Positions 32,156 to 43,423 of a DNA stretch of 64,000 bases are shown one piece after another. A program made the position numbers and the translations under genes. The notes under the pieces were generated by a model. It searched no databases. It worked only from the letters and a program-made list of their open reading frames with translations, and was not told the origin of the DNA. The stretch covers positions 62,001 to 126,000 of the forward strand of contig JAOSLS010000040.1 in assembly GCA_026419805.1 (NCBI GenBank), read 5' to 3'. Origin of the DNA: Ceratocystis colombiana (Eukaryota > Ascomycota > Sordariomycetes > Microascales > Ceratocystidaceae). Each line of letters starts with the position of its first letter. Positions within the stretch are counted from its first letter, which is position 1.

Positions 32156-34238
32156 ATGCCACAGGCAAGATCTAAGGTCAACATTGGCCTCGGCAACTCC
32201 TTGATGAAGGATCGCTTTGGCAAAGGCAAAGGCGCTGATCGCCGCAAGACTTCATCTGTGGCCCGTATCAACCATGCCACTGGCGAGCAGGTACGAAACA
32301 CCACTTTTCTCCTGTGGGCCCTCCCGCTAACACCTTCTGCAGTATTTGGTCAACGACAAGCAAGAAGCCTCCTGGGTCAAGATGCGCTCCGTTACAGAGC
32401 AGGGAGCTCTGGATGAGTTTCTGGCCACTGCCGAGCTGGCTGGCACAGATTTTACGGCCGAGAAAATGACCAGCGTCAAGATTATCCATACCGATCACAA
32501 GAACCCGTATCTTTTGTCCGCTACTGAGGAGCGCGATGTATTGGGCAAGCACAAGACCTTCCAGGCGAGCTTGACAGTTCCTCGGAGGCCAAAATGGGAC
32601 AAGAATACAACAGCCGAGGAACTTGATCGGCTCGAGAAGGCTGCCTTCCTCGACTGGCGCCGCGGGCTGGCGGAAGTGCAGGAGAACAACGATCTATTAC
32701 TGACACCCTTTGAAAGAAATCTTGAAGTGTGGAGACAGCTTTGGCGTGTTATTGAGCGTTCAGATATTATTGTTCAGATTGTAGATGCGCGAAACCCGCT
32801 TCTCTTCCGCTCTAGTGATTTGGACGTCTACGTCAAGGATATTGACCCCAAAAAGGAGAACTTGCTGCTCATTAACAAAGCCGACATGATGACAGATGCC
32901 CAGAGACGTGCTTGGGCGACTTACTTGAAGGAGGCTGGCATTGCCTACCGCTTTTTCTCAGCTCAATTAGCTAAAGAACAGCTGGAGGCTGATGCCGAAG
33001 CAAATGAGGAGATTTCTACTGACTCAGATAAAGAGGAAGAGGAAGAGGACTCTGAGGACAACACAGAGGACAAGCCCCAAGAGGAAGCCACACAAGAGGG
33101 TGAATCTTCCAACGAAGCTACCACTGAAAACCCCGCCGAGACTCCCGCTGAGGCCCCTGTTGAAGACAATGAGCCTGTTCCTGACGAAGAGGATATCCGT
33201 ATCCTGACGGTGCACGAGCTAGAGGACATCCTACTCAGCTATTCCCCCGAGAACCTCGGTAAGCAGCAAACCCATAACACTTATCTACATACATACTCCC
33301 AAACAACAACTGACAAAACCTTAGACCGCAAGCTGCAAGTGGGCTTGGTTGGCTATCCCAACGTCGGTAAATCTTCCACCATCAACGCCCTAATTGGCTC
33401 CAAGAAGGTGTCGGTCTCATCTACACCCGGCAAAACCAAGCATTTCCAGACGATTCACCTTTCCGAGCGCGTGATTCTCTGCGACTGTCCAGGTCTCGTG
33501 TTCCCCAACTTCGCCTTCACCAAGGGTGATCTTGTCTGCAACGGTGTGTTGCCCATTGACCAGCTGCGCGAGTACACCGGCCCTGTGTCGCTTGTGGCCA
33601 AAAGAATACCGCAGGCATTCTTAGAAGCCGTATACGGAATACAGATAAACACCCGCCCTGTTGAAGAGGGTGGTACGGGTATCCCCACCGCATCGGAACT
33701 GCTAATCGCCTACGCCAAGGCCCGCGGTTTCCAGACCCAGGGCCTGGGCCAACCTGATGAGTCTCGCGCCTCACGCTACATCCTTAAGGACTACGTCAAC
33801 GGCAAACTGCTTTTCTGCCAGCCGCCGCCCGGCCCCATTGACCCACAGGAGTTTAACCGCGAGCTTTATGACGATCTACACCTACCTGAGAGGCGCCGCG
33901 CCGCTCTTTCCCAACAGCTTGACGCCCTATCTATCGCCGACACCGATGCTGTCAGTCTCGCCTATTCCGGCAGCTTGCCGGTCAGCAGCAAGGCTCACAA
34001 GCTCGACAAGGGCTTCTTTGACAATAAACGCAATGCCAGTCACATTTCGCGTCCCTTTAACTATCAGTACTCACAGCAGGCCAAGGAGACCGGTGCTAGC
34101 AAGCAGCTAACGGGCCGCAAGGCTAGACAGATGGCTGTGCTTGAGGGCACGGTAGATGTAAAGTCTTCCAAGAAACACTTTAAGGGGAACCCGCGTGGTG
34201 GAAAGGGCAAGAACAGACAGAATTACAACGACGATTGA
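32156..34238 (+). CDS. lsg1: LSG1, circularly permuted GTPase of 60S maturation
   Basis: Three exons, 32156-32290, 32343-33258 and 33325-34238, give 655 codons. LSG1 releases the export adaptor Nmd3 from cytoplasmic pre-60S subunits. The GTPase motifs come in permuted order: G4 NKAD near residue 222, then G1 GYPNVGKSS near 359, then G3 DCPG near 403. This is the YlqF/YawG-family hallmark. The N terminus (MPQARSKVNIGLGNSLMKDR) and EKAAFLDWRRGLAEVQENND are family-specific. An acidic insert (about residues 265-325) lies before the second splice. The C terminus is basic (RKARQMAVLEG, GNPRGGKGKN). The second intron is 66 bases with no stop, so the unspliced frame also reads through. Confidence 0.95.
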
Positions 34239-34621
34239 ATTCAGGGTCATAGAGAGACAGTCACATGAGTGGATGGATGGATAGTATGGGTTATATGGCA
34301 GGTTTTTGCTTTGGGTATTTGGAAAAAAAAAGGACGAGTAAATTTGCTATTAGCCTCAATGGATATAGACGAAATGACGCATGTGTTTTGAGTTTTAGTG
34401 TCCACTTGTGTCACAGTGATCAAATGGTGCCTACTTTGTATTATTTCACGTGCCTACTGATCTTCCAGTTATACGACGGCATACTCTTGACAATAGCGGC
34501 CTAGCCTATGTTGCCTTCCGACGCCCTTTACGGGCAGCCAGCGGTTTTTCCGCCAGACGTTGCCCGAGGACTTTTCCCTTGATCAAGGTTCTATGATTGT
34601 TTGCCTAGTGTTTTTTGGTTA
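34239..34621. other. LSG1 3' flank
   Basis: No gene was recognised; a short A run lies at about 34323. Confidence 0.4.
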
Positions 34622-34725
34622 GTGGCGCCCTGTTTGCACAGTAGGCTAGTCTATGAGGCCAAGCAGCTGTCGGTCTAGGGTATTGGCCCTGGCGGAGTAC
34701 GTCGCTCGGCGATGCGGTCGCCACA
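34622..34725 (+). repeat. Dispersed repeat, copy B (also at 1909-2010)
   Basis: It matches the repeat at the break of the truncated kinase copy (blocks tatgag, gctgtcg, gggtatt, gccctgg, gagtacgtcg). It ends about 75 bases upstream of the tRNA-Pro gene. Retroelements often insert just upstream of tRNA genes, so it may be part of such an element, but no coding trace was found. Confidence 0.6.
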
Positions 34726-34800
34726 ATCCGCTTTCCGCGGCCGCTAGTACCGTTCTTAGGCGCCGGTCGGCCGCCGTTTATCCGTCGCAACAGTACATTC

Positions 34801-34890
34801 GGTCTTGTGGTCTAGTGGTATGATTCTCGCTTAGGGTTAACCCTAAAGCAAAGCTGCGAGAGGTCCCGTGTTCGATCCACGGCAAGACCC
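34801..34890 (+). tRNA. tRNA-Pro (AGG) with an 18-base intron
   Basis: A complete cloverleaf. The acceptor stem pairs GGTCTTG with CAAGACC, followed by discriminator C. The D-arm is TGGTCTAGTGG (A box). The anticodon stem pairs CTCGC with GCGAG around TT-AGG-G. The T-arm is CCGTGTTCGATCCACGG (B box). The intron, 34837-34854, sits one base after the anticodon in the standard position. A T run at about 34929-34937 could serve as the Pol III terminator. Confidence 0.97.
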
Positions 34891-35365
34891 TAATTCCGGC
34901 CTGGTTCCAGCCTCCTAGGAACCAACAATTTTTTTTTATGGTCAGTAATTTGTTCTAGGACAGAATACGTGCATTTACCTTGTTTCGTTCCCTTGCTTGT
35001 TAATAGGAATGATACCTCGGCTCAAATTCAGTAGGGGTAAGCTGGAGGCTTTTCTGCCGTTTTTCGCCCCCATTCCCCTGCTTGACCTCTGTTATTTTTG
35101 GAGAGTTTCCTGAATCTGGGGAACAAGTGAAAAGGCGGAAAAGAAGGTTAACCGATGGTCTTGATCCTTTTAAACAGCTCGACCTCCATCTAGCTCCAGC
35201 TTCCACCACAGCTTTGTCCATCTAAATCTTGCGCTTTTAAACACTCCTAGAACGCAAATTCAACAAGCCAGATCCTTCTGTGTTGATATCCTCATACGTC
35301 AGACTTGATATAAATCATTACACGAATAAAAATATCAACGTTGACCTGTACACTACTTTTTTACA
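34891..35365. other. Between tRNA-Pro and the acyl-CoA dehydrogenase gene
   Basis: No gene was recognised. It includes the T run after the tRNA and the likely promoter and leader of the dehydrogenase. Confidence 0.4.
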
Positions 35366-37008
35366 ATGTCGGATAGAATCCCAGCACTTGTAAGTCTGCC
35401 TGCTCGCACGATACTTCCTCTTGGATCTGGCTAATACCTATCTTTTGTTCCCGTGCCATCAAGGTTCGCGACAAGGTCAGTGAGCGTGCTAAAAAGACGC
35501 TTGACTTGGTCGCTAAGTTCGTCGTTGATGAATGCATTCCGTATGTTCGCCTCAATCTATTGTTCTCATGTTTATTCTCTCTAACATCCGTGTCATCCTA
35601 GTGCCGACCCTGTCTTGAACGCACAGATTGGCGTCGGCGATGCGCGCTGGGAATCCCACCCTGCCGTGATTGAAGAGCTCAAGACTAAAGCACGCGAACA
35701 GGGCCTATGGAACCTGTTCCTTCCCACGGGCACATATAGCCAGGGTGCAGGCTTTACAAACCTTGAGTACGGCCTCATGGCGGAATGGACAGGCCGGTCA
35801 CATGTGGCGGCCGAAGCTATGAACTGTGCGGCCCCTGATACGGGCAACATGGAGGTGCTGGCAAAGTACGGCAACGATGCGCAAAAGGCACGCTGGCTGG
35901 AGCCACTCCTTCAGGGGCATATCCGGTCGGCATTTCTAATGACAGAACCGGCCGTGGCATCGTCAGATGCAACGAACATTGAGCTTAGTATTCGCAAGGA
36001 TGGCGATTACTTTGTGCTCAACGGGCAGGTGCGTGACACATGGAATATTATAGTACGAAACGAAGATAATATGGAAAGGCTAATCTAACAGGCAATATAG
36101 AAATGGTGGTCAAGCGGCGCTGGCGATCCGCGCTGCAAGCTGTACATTGTCATGGGAAAAACTGATGCCAAGAACCCCAGCCCGTACAAGCAGCAGTCGG
36201 TGATTCTTGTGCCATCGGACACTCCCGGAATAACCATCAACCGCATGCTCTCCGTCTACGGTTACGACGATGCGCCACACGGCCATGGCCATATTACGTT
36301 CAAAGATGTGCGTGTACCAGCTGCCAACCTTGTGCTTGGCGAGGGCCGCGGTTTTGAGATTATCCAGGGCCGTCTTGGGCCTGGTCGTATCCACCATGCG
36401 ATGCGGACAATCGGTGCAGTAAGTGAACAAAGAAGCCGCCGGAGACGGGAGAAGAAACACCAGCTGACCAACTATGTACACTATAGGCAGAACAGGCGCT
36501 TGACTGGATGATCATGCGCATCAACGATACCAAGCGAACACCTTTTGGCAAGCTTCTCAAAGAGCACGGCGTCGTGCTCGAATGGGTCGCTAGATCACGT
36601 CTAGAAATCGACGCTGCACGACTCATTGTTCTCAATGCCGCCATCCAGATGGACGAGCTAGGTCCAAAGAAAGCCCTGAAGGAGATTGCTGAAGCCAAGA
36701 TACTGGCGCCCAAAACAGCGCTAGACGTAATTGACCGTGCAGTCCAGGCGTTTGGTGCCGCCGGTGTGTCTCAGGACACGCCATTGGCAGCCAGCTGGGC
36801 GGGCATTCGCACGCTGCGCATTGCCGATGGGCCCGACGAAGTGCATCTACAGCAGATGGGCCGCAATGAGGCTAAGCGTGGGACCGAGGTCGCCGAGACC
36901 ATACTGCGGCAGAAGAGGAAGACGGAGGAGCTTTTGAAAGCATGGAAAGTGGAGCGGAACGAGCCAGGGACAAAGATCCGGCGGCAACGAAGCGGAAGCA
37001 AGTTGTAA
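35366..37008 (+). CDS. Peroxisomal acyl-CoA dehydrogenase (ACAD10/11-like)
   Basis: Five exons, 35366-35389, 35464-35540, 35602-36028, 36101-36418 and 36487-37008, give 456 codons. The enzyme oxidises acyl-CoA to enoyl-CoA with FAD. Family blocks are YGLMAEWTGRS, AAPDTGNMEVLAKYG, the substrate/FAD-loop AFLMTEPAVASSDATNI, KWWSSGAGDPRCKLYIVMG and GPGRIHHAMRTIG. The C-terminal domain follows, with AVQAFGAAGVSQDTPLA and LRIADGPDEVHLQQMGR. These match the ACAD10/11 group of fungi rather than mitochondrial short- or medium-chain enzymes. The protein ends in GSKL, a type 1 peroxisomal targeting signal, so beta-oxidation in peroxisomes is the likely setting. The 24-base first exon is supported by phase and an ACAATGTCG start. 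Confidence 0.93.
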
Positions 37009-37634
37009 AGGATCAAGGAGACAAGAGCAAACCACAGAGGTAGGGGGAAGGCAACCGCTGCAACCGTTTGCAATGAAACAGAATAGGGGTTGGAATATGA
37101 GAGCATAATGTCTAAACAGCAGAGTACAGATGCTGGTACTTGCGTTCCAGGCGCTATCCATGACCTTTCCGTAGCATCTTAGGGTTGCATCCCAACCCAG
37201 CTCCGCTGCAGGCCCCGTCTCCATAGCAACGAGAGGATACAGGTATAGCCCCACTTTTTATTTTCATTCTTTGTTCCAAAGGCAGTAAAATCCTCCCCAG
37301 GGCTTTGTTGTAGGGCGTGCTTTAGGGCTCTTAAAGAGCTTTTTTTTTCAAGTGCAGAGTACTTTAGCTCTTGGCATTCCCTGTACTGGTCTGGCATGTA
37401 TAGTACAAGTCCAAGCAAGCTTAAACATATTAAAAGCATTAAAGTAGGAAAACAAATCGACTTGTTTCTTTTTTCTTTTCCATCTCTCTTCTCTTTCTTG
37501 TTGATTAACTATCTTCTTTTCCATATTTCTGCTTCGCTTAGCCATTGCCGCTATCACAAGTTCCATCTCTACAACAATCTCTTTATTCCAACTATTCTCA
37601 CGATCTTTTCTGCTCTTCTCCAACTCTTTTCACA
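37009..37634. other. Acyl-CoA dehydrogenase 3' flank and SPO12 upstream region
   Basis: No gene was recognised. From about 37440 the plus strand is pyrimidine-rich, as is usual just upstream of fungal start codons. Confidence 0.45.
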
Positions 37635-38038
37635 ATGTCAGCTATTCTTTCAGACCAACCCCTCGTAGACGCCACTGTCGCTTCTGCTGGCGCCACGGCA
37701 AAGCCTGGTATCAAGAGCATGGATTACCATCGCCAGATGCTGCAGAATAAGATGAAGTCCGAAGAGTAAGTATCTCTCTTTTCATCCACACCTCTCTTGA
37801 CTTGCTATCACAAAAGTCGATCGAAAGCTAATGTAAACTCTTCACTCTTTGTAGATCCCAAAAGTTTGTCTCGCCTTCCGACAACGTCATGAGCCCCTGC
37901 ACCCAGAAGCTTAATGCCCTGCGTACCAAGCAGGCTTCCCGTATGAAGCCCCGCTCGCTGTTCGCTACCGCCACATCGGCGCGAAAGCTGGCTGAGGGTG
38001 ACGATATGTTTGCACCCAAGAAGTCGACATCTTCGTAA
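37635..38038 (+). CDS. spo12: SPO12-family mitotic exit regulator
   Basis: Two exons, 37635-37765 and 37855-38038, give 105 codons. The diagnostic block is created by the splice: ESQKFVSPSDNVMSPCTQKL, followed by NALRTKQ and KPRSLF. This is the Spo12 domain, with Ser-Pro sites for cyclin-dependent kinase (SPSDNVMSP). In yeasts Spo12 works in the FEAR network that frees Cdc14 at anaphase. The short length is normal for the family. The start context is CACAATGTCA. Confidence 0.92.
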
Positions 38039-38417
38039 ATGGGCTGTCTATATGGCTGGCTAGCTTGTTCCTTGGCCCGTCTCTCATGTGACCATATCGT
38101 CTTTCCACCTGCTTTGATTGATTGGCAGGCTGCTGCTTTTTTCTTTTCCAGACGTCACTGTTTTTGTTCTCACTGTTGCTCACCTACACCTTGCCTTTTT
38201 GTATTACTGTTAGGGGGGGTCTATTTTTTTCGGGGAGGAAACGCGAGTTGGGTTTTATCATGTCTTGCTTCGGTATGCCATGGGGGCTTCTCTCTTCTAT
38301 TTATTTTGTTATTGCGGCGTTTGAGGTGTTCATTGGATATAGACGTATACACACTGGATTATCATTTATTTCTATCCTACTTTTTATTCAGTCTCCCATC
38401 TCCTTCCCTAACAAACC

Positions 38418-39992
38418 TTAAGCCCTCCAGCCACTGCAAATGTACACCACATCCTCGTCACACACCGTATGGCCGAGGCCCGTCCGCTGCGGAATGTGTC
38501 TCGCACTTGCGCCCCAGACGAGAGCGTACTTGAAGGTATCTTTGAGGTTGCGATGGATGCGGTCGCACACATCCTCAATGGTGCTGTTGCTGCGCACAAT
38601 TAAAGCCTCATCAAAGGACGGGTCGATGCCTTTACGTTTAGTGTAGATGCGAACAAGCTGCAGCTCCTCCCAGCAGCGGTCGATGACGTCCGAGATGCCA
38701 AGATCTAATTCACACGACATGACGACGGTGTGTGGCTCGCGTGCTAGCTTGTCGAGAAAATCAAGTGACACGCTGTCGATCTTGTTGTAGACGTACAGGC
38801 ATTTGATGTACTTGCGGTGCTCCTTCATAATAACGTCAATGAGGTCATCAACAGTGCAGTTCTCGTCGCGCACAAGCACTTCGCAGTTGAGAATCTTGTA
38901 GTCGCGTAGGATGTTCATGACCATCTTCTCATCCATGGCCTTAGGGGGCGACTGGAAGGTAATTTTCATGCCACCCGCTTTTTTGGCCTTGAGGTAGATG
39001 TTTCTGGAAAGGCTGGTTAGACTTGTGTCCTTATTTGTCTTTGCTTGTTGTTTGCTGCACTTACGGCGGTTCCCGGTTCAGCCTGATTCCCACCGCCTCC
39101 AGCTCGGCTTCCAGCAATGCCCTTTGCTCTGCACGCTTCGTAGCGTCCAAGACCATCAAAATTAGATCGCTCGTCTTGGCGGCCGAGATAACCTGGCGAC
39201 CACGGCCCTTGCCCTCAGACGCACCCTCAATGATTCCTGGCAGATCTAGCAGTTGGATCTCAGCGCCACCGTACTCCAGCACACCAGGAATAGCTGTAAG
39301 CGTCGTAAAGGCGTATGACGCTACCTCGGATCGCGTCTTGGTCACTTTAGAAAGGAATGTCGACTTGCCTACAGATGGGAAGCCGACAAGAGATATTCTA
39401 GCATCACCACTTTTGCTCACATCAAAGCCAGCACCCGGACCGCCACCGCTGCCGGGGCCAGGCTCAAGTAGCTGAGCACGTAGACGAGCAAGTTTGCTGG
39501 TTTGTTTGTTAGTATAATGATGTGAAGGCACAAGGGAATGGGGGATGAGTAGAGAACTGTCTTGCCCTTGGATTGGACTTACCCCTTTAATAGACCAAGA
39601 TGATACTCTAGACGGAGCCGTTAGCAATGGTATGTCAACAAGCATCTTGTTAGACAGCTAGCTTCGTTGCGACTTACCCGTTGCCTTATTCTCTGCGAGA
39701 TGGAGAGACAAATATTGATGTTAGTTAACCCCGAACCCTAACAGCATGGCCTTGATAGCTTTTGAATCACAGCTGAAGACCTTTTTTCTCGGTCCCGGCT
39801 CTGAATAAACTAGTTTGCAAAGTGTGCCTTACTCTGCGTCTTGCGCATCTCCTCCTCAATCCTAAATTGGCCCACAGCAAGCTTGGTTAGCTATGTCATA
39901 TCTCATCGGCTTTGCAAGATTTGCCCCGCAGAGCTAGCTGGGTGAATGAGGGGAATGACGTACTCCTTGATCTTCTCTGTGATGTTCACCAT
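38418..39992 (-). CDS. rbg1: DRG1/RBG1 developmentally regulated GTP-binding protein
   Basis: Six exons on the minus strand, 39992-39964, 39861-39833, 39692-39678, 39607-39583, 39496-39065 and 39003-38418, give 372 codons (human DRG1 is 367 residues). Four tiny exons rebuild the N terminus MVNITEKIKEIEEEMRKTQK and NKATEYHLGLLKGKLARLR. GTPase motifs are GFPSVGKST (G1), the switch region with YAFTTLTAIPG (G2), DLPGIIEGASEGKGRG (G3) and YNKID (G4). The end is the TGS domain, finishing VVYICSGWRA. DRG proteins bind ribosomes and ease stalls. The partner is normally a DFRP protein (Tma46). The 3' end faces SPO12, with 379 bases between the stops. Confidence 0.95.
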
Positions 39993-40490
39993 TTTGACGG
40001 TTGGCGTAGGTGTTTAGACTCCGGTTAAAAAGAAGCAAGTTCAAAAGACCCTTCAAGCAGCTTTAGTTTGTCTGGGTGAAAACGATGTTGATGGAGTGGT
40101 TTTGCGGACAAGCTTGAAGTGAATGGCTTAGGGATTTTTCTAGACGGGTGGATTGGTAGTGGACCCACAATAGATACAGCACATCACCGCTGACACGGGG
40201 ATGTTTATAGGAGAGTTGGCCAAGATCTTGGTGGCTATGGTTAAGGAAAGATCTATCAGGTAAAGAGACAAAGTTGTGTGAAGCAATATTTGCTTCCAGC
40301 CATAGAACCTTTTTCAGATGCTTCAAAGTGTGTTGTCGTCTTCAACTTTACTTTGACACGTGAGCGCCACACCCGACGCCACACAAAACGTGGCGCAATT
40401 TTTCCTAGCCTTCACTCACGCCTGGCTTTCATTCTTCCTCCAAGAGCAGCCATCGCACTTCATTTGCTGTTTTCATCAACCATCTAATAC
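39993..40490. promoter_or_regulatory. Divergent promoter region of RBG1 and CWC2
   Basis: A 498-base gap between start codons on opposite strands. No specific element was identified. Confidence 0.45.
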
Positions 40491-41823
40491 ATGACAATGG
40501 CAGATACCGAGATTGATAGCATGGCGGATCCTTTAAAAACCCAAGATATTGTGTCGACAACCGGCAACGATGACACTACCAGCACAACAGATCTAGTCAG
40601 CGGCGATAATAACGGCAATGAGAGCGGTCGCAAAGTGAAAAAGATCATTCGCAAAAAGCGGCGGCCAGCACGACCCCAGGTTGACCCGGCATTTATCACG
40701 TCAGAGCCCCCGCCGCAAACAGGTACCATATTCAATATCTGGTACAACAAGTGGTCTGGTGGTGACCGCGAGGACAAGTTCTTGTCGCAGACACATGCCA
40801 AGGGCCGGTGCAATGTAGCTAAAGACAGTGGATTCACACGCGCCGATGGCGTAGCAGGCAGCTTTTTCTGTTTGTTCTTTGCCCGCGGTATCTGCCCCAA
40901 GGGCCAGGATTGCTTGTATCTTCATCGCTTGCCCACCATCCACGACATGTTTAACCCGAACGTCGATTGCTTCGGCCGTGACAAGTTTTCGGATTATCGC
41001 GATGATATGGGTGGTGTTGGAAGCTTTATGCGACAGAACCGCACTGTCTATGTGGGAAGGATACACGTGACAGATGATGTGGAAGAGGTGGTGGCGCGGC
41101 ATTTTGCCGAATGGGGACAGGTCGAACGCAGTAAGTTACAATTCTGGGACCCTTCGCAATACGTTCACGCGCAATTTAGCAGACATAGGCGCATGCTAAC
41201 CTTTTCGTTTTCATCACTCAGTCCGTGTCCTCAATGCTCGTGGCGTCGCCTTCATCACTTACACCAATGAGGCCAACGCACAGTTCGCCAAAGAGTCTAT
41301 GGCACATCAATCACTCGATCACGATGAGGTGCTGAACGTACGCTGGGCCACGGCCGATCCGAACCCCATGGCGCAGGCTCGCGAAGCCCGCCGTATAGAA
41401 GAGCAAGCGGCCGAGGCCATCCGCCGTGCGCTGCCGGCTGAGTTTGTAGCTGAGATTGAGGGCCGTGATCCCGAGGCGCGAAAACGCCGCAAGGTTCTTA
41501 GCAGCTACGGGCTAGATGGCTACGAGGCCCCTGATGATGTGCATTTTGCGCGCGGCGAGAATGCGGTGAACCCGCTTGGCCGTCAAGGGTATGAGGTTGA
41601 GGGGGCAGAGGAGAGATTAATGTTGGAAGAGGCGCCCCCACAGAGCGAGGGCAAGGAGCAACAGCAGGACGATACAGCAGTGGCTTCAGCCGCAGGGTTT
41701 TTGCCGAGTAGCACGCTGGCAGCACTGGGCACGGGGGTGGTGTCAGTGGCTGTCAAGCCGAAAAAGGAGGCATCAGGCCCGCTAGTGGCGTATGACAGTG
41801 ATGACGATGAGGATGAAGACTAA
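40491..41823 (+). CDS. cwc2: CWC2, spliceosomal RNA-binding protein (Prp19 complex)
   Basis: Two exons, 40491-41130 and 41222-41823, give 414 codons. The start at 40491 or the ATG two codons later (MADTEI) are both possible. CWC2 contacts U6 and the intron and helps form the active spliceosome core. The protein has the Torus domain (PQTGTIFNIWYNKWSGGDRED), a CCCH zinc finger with Cx7Cx5Cx3H spacing (CLFFARGICPKGQDCLYLH) and HDMFNPNVDCFGRDKF. An RRM follows, with RTVYVGRIHV as RNP2-like and RGVAFITY as RNP1. Then comes the VRWATADPNP block found after the RRM in this family. The tail is acidic (YDSDDDEDED). Confidence 0.96.
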
Positions 41824-42010
41824 GTGGAAACGGGAGATGGCTTGGTTTTTACGTATCGCATACACACAACAAACAGATATACGGCGTCATGGGAGTTTAG
41901 TTTTCTGGAACAAGAGCGGTAATAAAGGATTCGGCCAAATGTAGCTAACCACAACATGCAGAGTACGTGGTGGTGTCTAGAATTCTGCATAAATGATTAA
42001 TTGTTTGTTT

Positions 42011-43040
42011 CTAGCTGTTGAAAATTCGCGAGTACAGTAGCTCGTGCCGCCCCATCCACAAGTCCATTACTGGCACCGTTTGTCCAGCCTTTTCGTATGG
42101 TGTATGTACCTCCCGATCGATAGCTTTATTCACCAGGTGTAACACCTCAGTACTGGCCAGGACTTTCTGCGCCTGGAATGGCCCAAACATATTAGCCCGC
42201 ACAGCTGCGGACAGGAGTGCCTTGACGTGGGCCAGTACAAATACATACGCAGCCTGCCGCTCCGGTAGGCCAACGAGTCGTGAGACACAACCGAACACGG
42301 GAGCTAAGTGGCCGCTAGCACGTGGAATATCGCCGGGGCGGTGGAACTTGGGCACGGTTTTCATCAGTGCACAGAAGGGCGCGAGGGTGACACGAGCTGT
42401 TTCACTAGCTGCAGGCAAAAAAGACTTTTCCCATACGGCTAGCAGAGCACGGCCCTGTGCGGTGCTGGCACGCCGGCCTACGGTGCACACGAGAGCGGCA
42501 TCGAACGCGTCATCGATTACGGCGACATCAGCAGGTTTGCGGAAGGCCGCAAGTGCATAAGGCAGCGTGGTAGCGGCAAAGGAGTCAATGCTCAGTGGGA
42601 GGAAGGAGTCGAAGGTCCCCCGCGTATGGGCTACATAGGACTCAAGGCCGCTGCTGAAGGCGAAGGCTCCAAGGGGTAGAGCAGAATCAGCAAGAAGGAG
42701 AAGGAAATGTTCACTGAGAGAGGCTGCAGCTGGATAGGAGAGAGTTAGCACAGATGTGACAAAGACGTAGAAGAGGAGGAGACTTTCATGCAGATGCGTT
42801 AGAGCTAGGCGAAGTAGCGTCAGTGTGCTCGGCGTGGGTGGGGTCTAGGGCGTGTAACTTTTCCTTGGCAGCCTCAAGCTGGGCTTCTAGCTGGCGAACC
42901 TCGGCTTCGGCAGCATACACAGCAGCAAGGGGATCGTCCGGGACAGACCTGATCACCGACGGATCAACACAGTCAGGATTAGGAGGAAGCAGGGGGTAGG
43001 ACGGAGAATGCATGACTATTAGCGAGGGGTTAAGGTGCAT
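42011..43040 (-). CDS. ureF: UreF urease accessory protein (5' splice unresolved)
   Basis: The main exon (about 42730 to 42011) encodes the UreF core: EHFLLLLADSALPLGAFAFS, then GLESYVAH and a conserved C-terminal half with PVMDLWMGRHELLYSRIF. UreF acts with UreD and UreG to load nickel into urease. There is no ATG before the core, so a first exon is needed. The frame starting at 43040 (or the ATG at 43013) is a good candidate: it gives a helical EVRQLEAQLEAAKEKL, as fungal UreF proteins have before the core. No clean donor was found. One phase-consistent option is a GTTACA donor at about 42854 with the acceptor at about 42722. The family call is firm; the N-terminal model is not. Confidence 0.8.
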
Positions 43041-43423
43041 AAGACAGTTTGAAAAAAATCTAGCGCAAATTTGGAGAACATTTATCAGATGGGCTTATCC
43101 AGGATCATGTGCAATGGGGATCTAACCTCAACTGAAGTATCACGAAGACGACTATTTTACACAAGAGTTTTGAGTAAGGATTGCAAATTTGAAATGTCGT
43201 CGTATCTTTTTCATTAAATGAAAGTATTATGCAAATTTATACACTATCTACAGTAGCAGCGGTTCGTTCCATTCCGTAATCAAAGCACACATACAGATCC
43301 AACGCCCAAGCTATAACCAAGACCCAAACTGAAAACAGCAGAACAAAAACAAGAAAAGACATATCCAGTCATTCCTCGGCATATCAACAACGGCGCCGAT
43401 AGCCCCTGTAGACCGCCTGGTCT
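43041..43423. other. UreF upstream region and Cut12 3' flank
   Basis: A gap of 383 bases, nothing recognised. Confidence 0.4.

Noticed and set aside
34831..34850. Telomere-like ttagggttaaccctaa
   Set aside because: It lies within the anticodon loop and intron of tRNA-Pro and occurs once only; it is not a telomeric tract.
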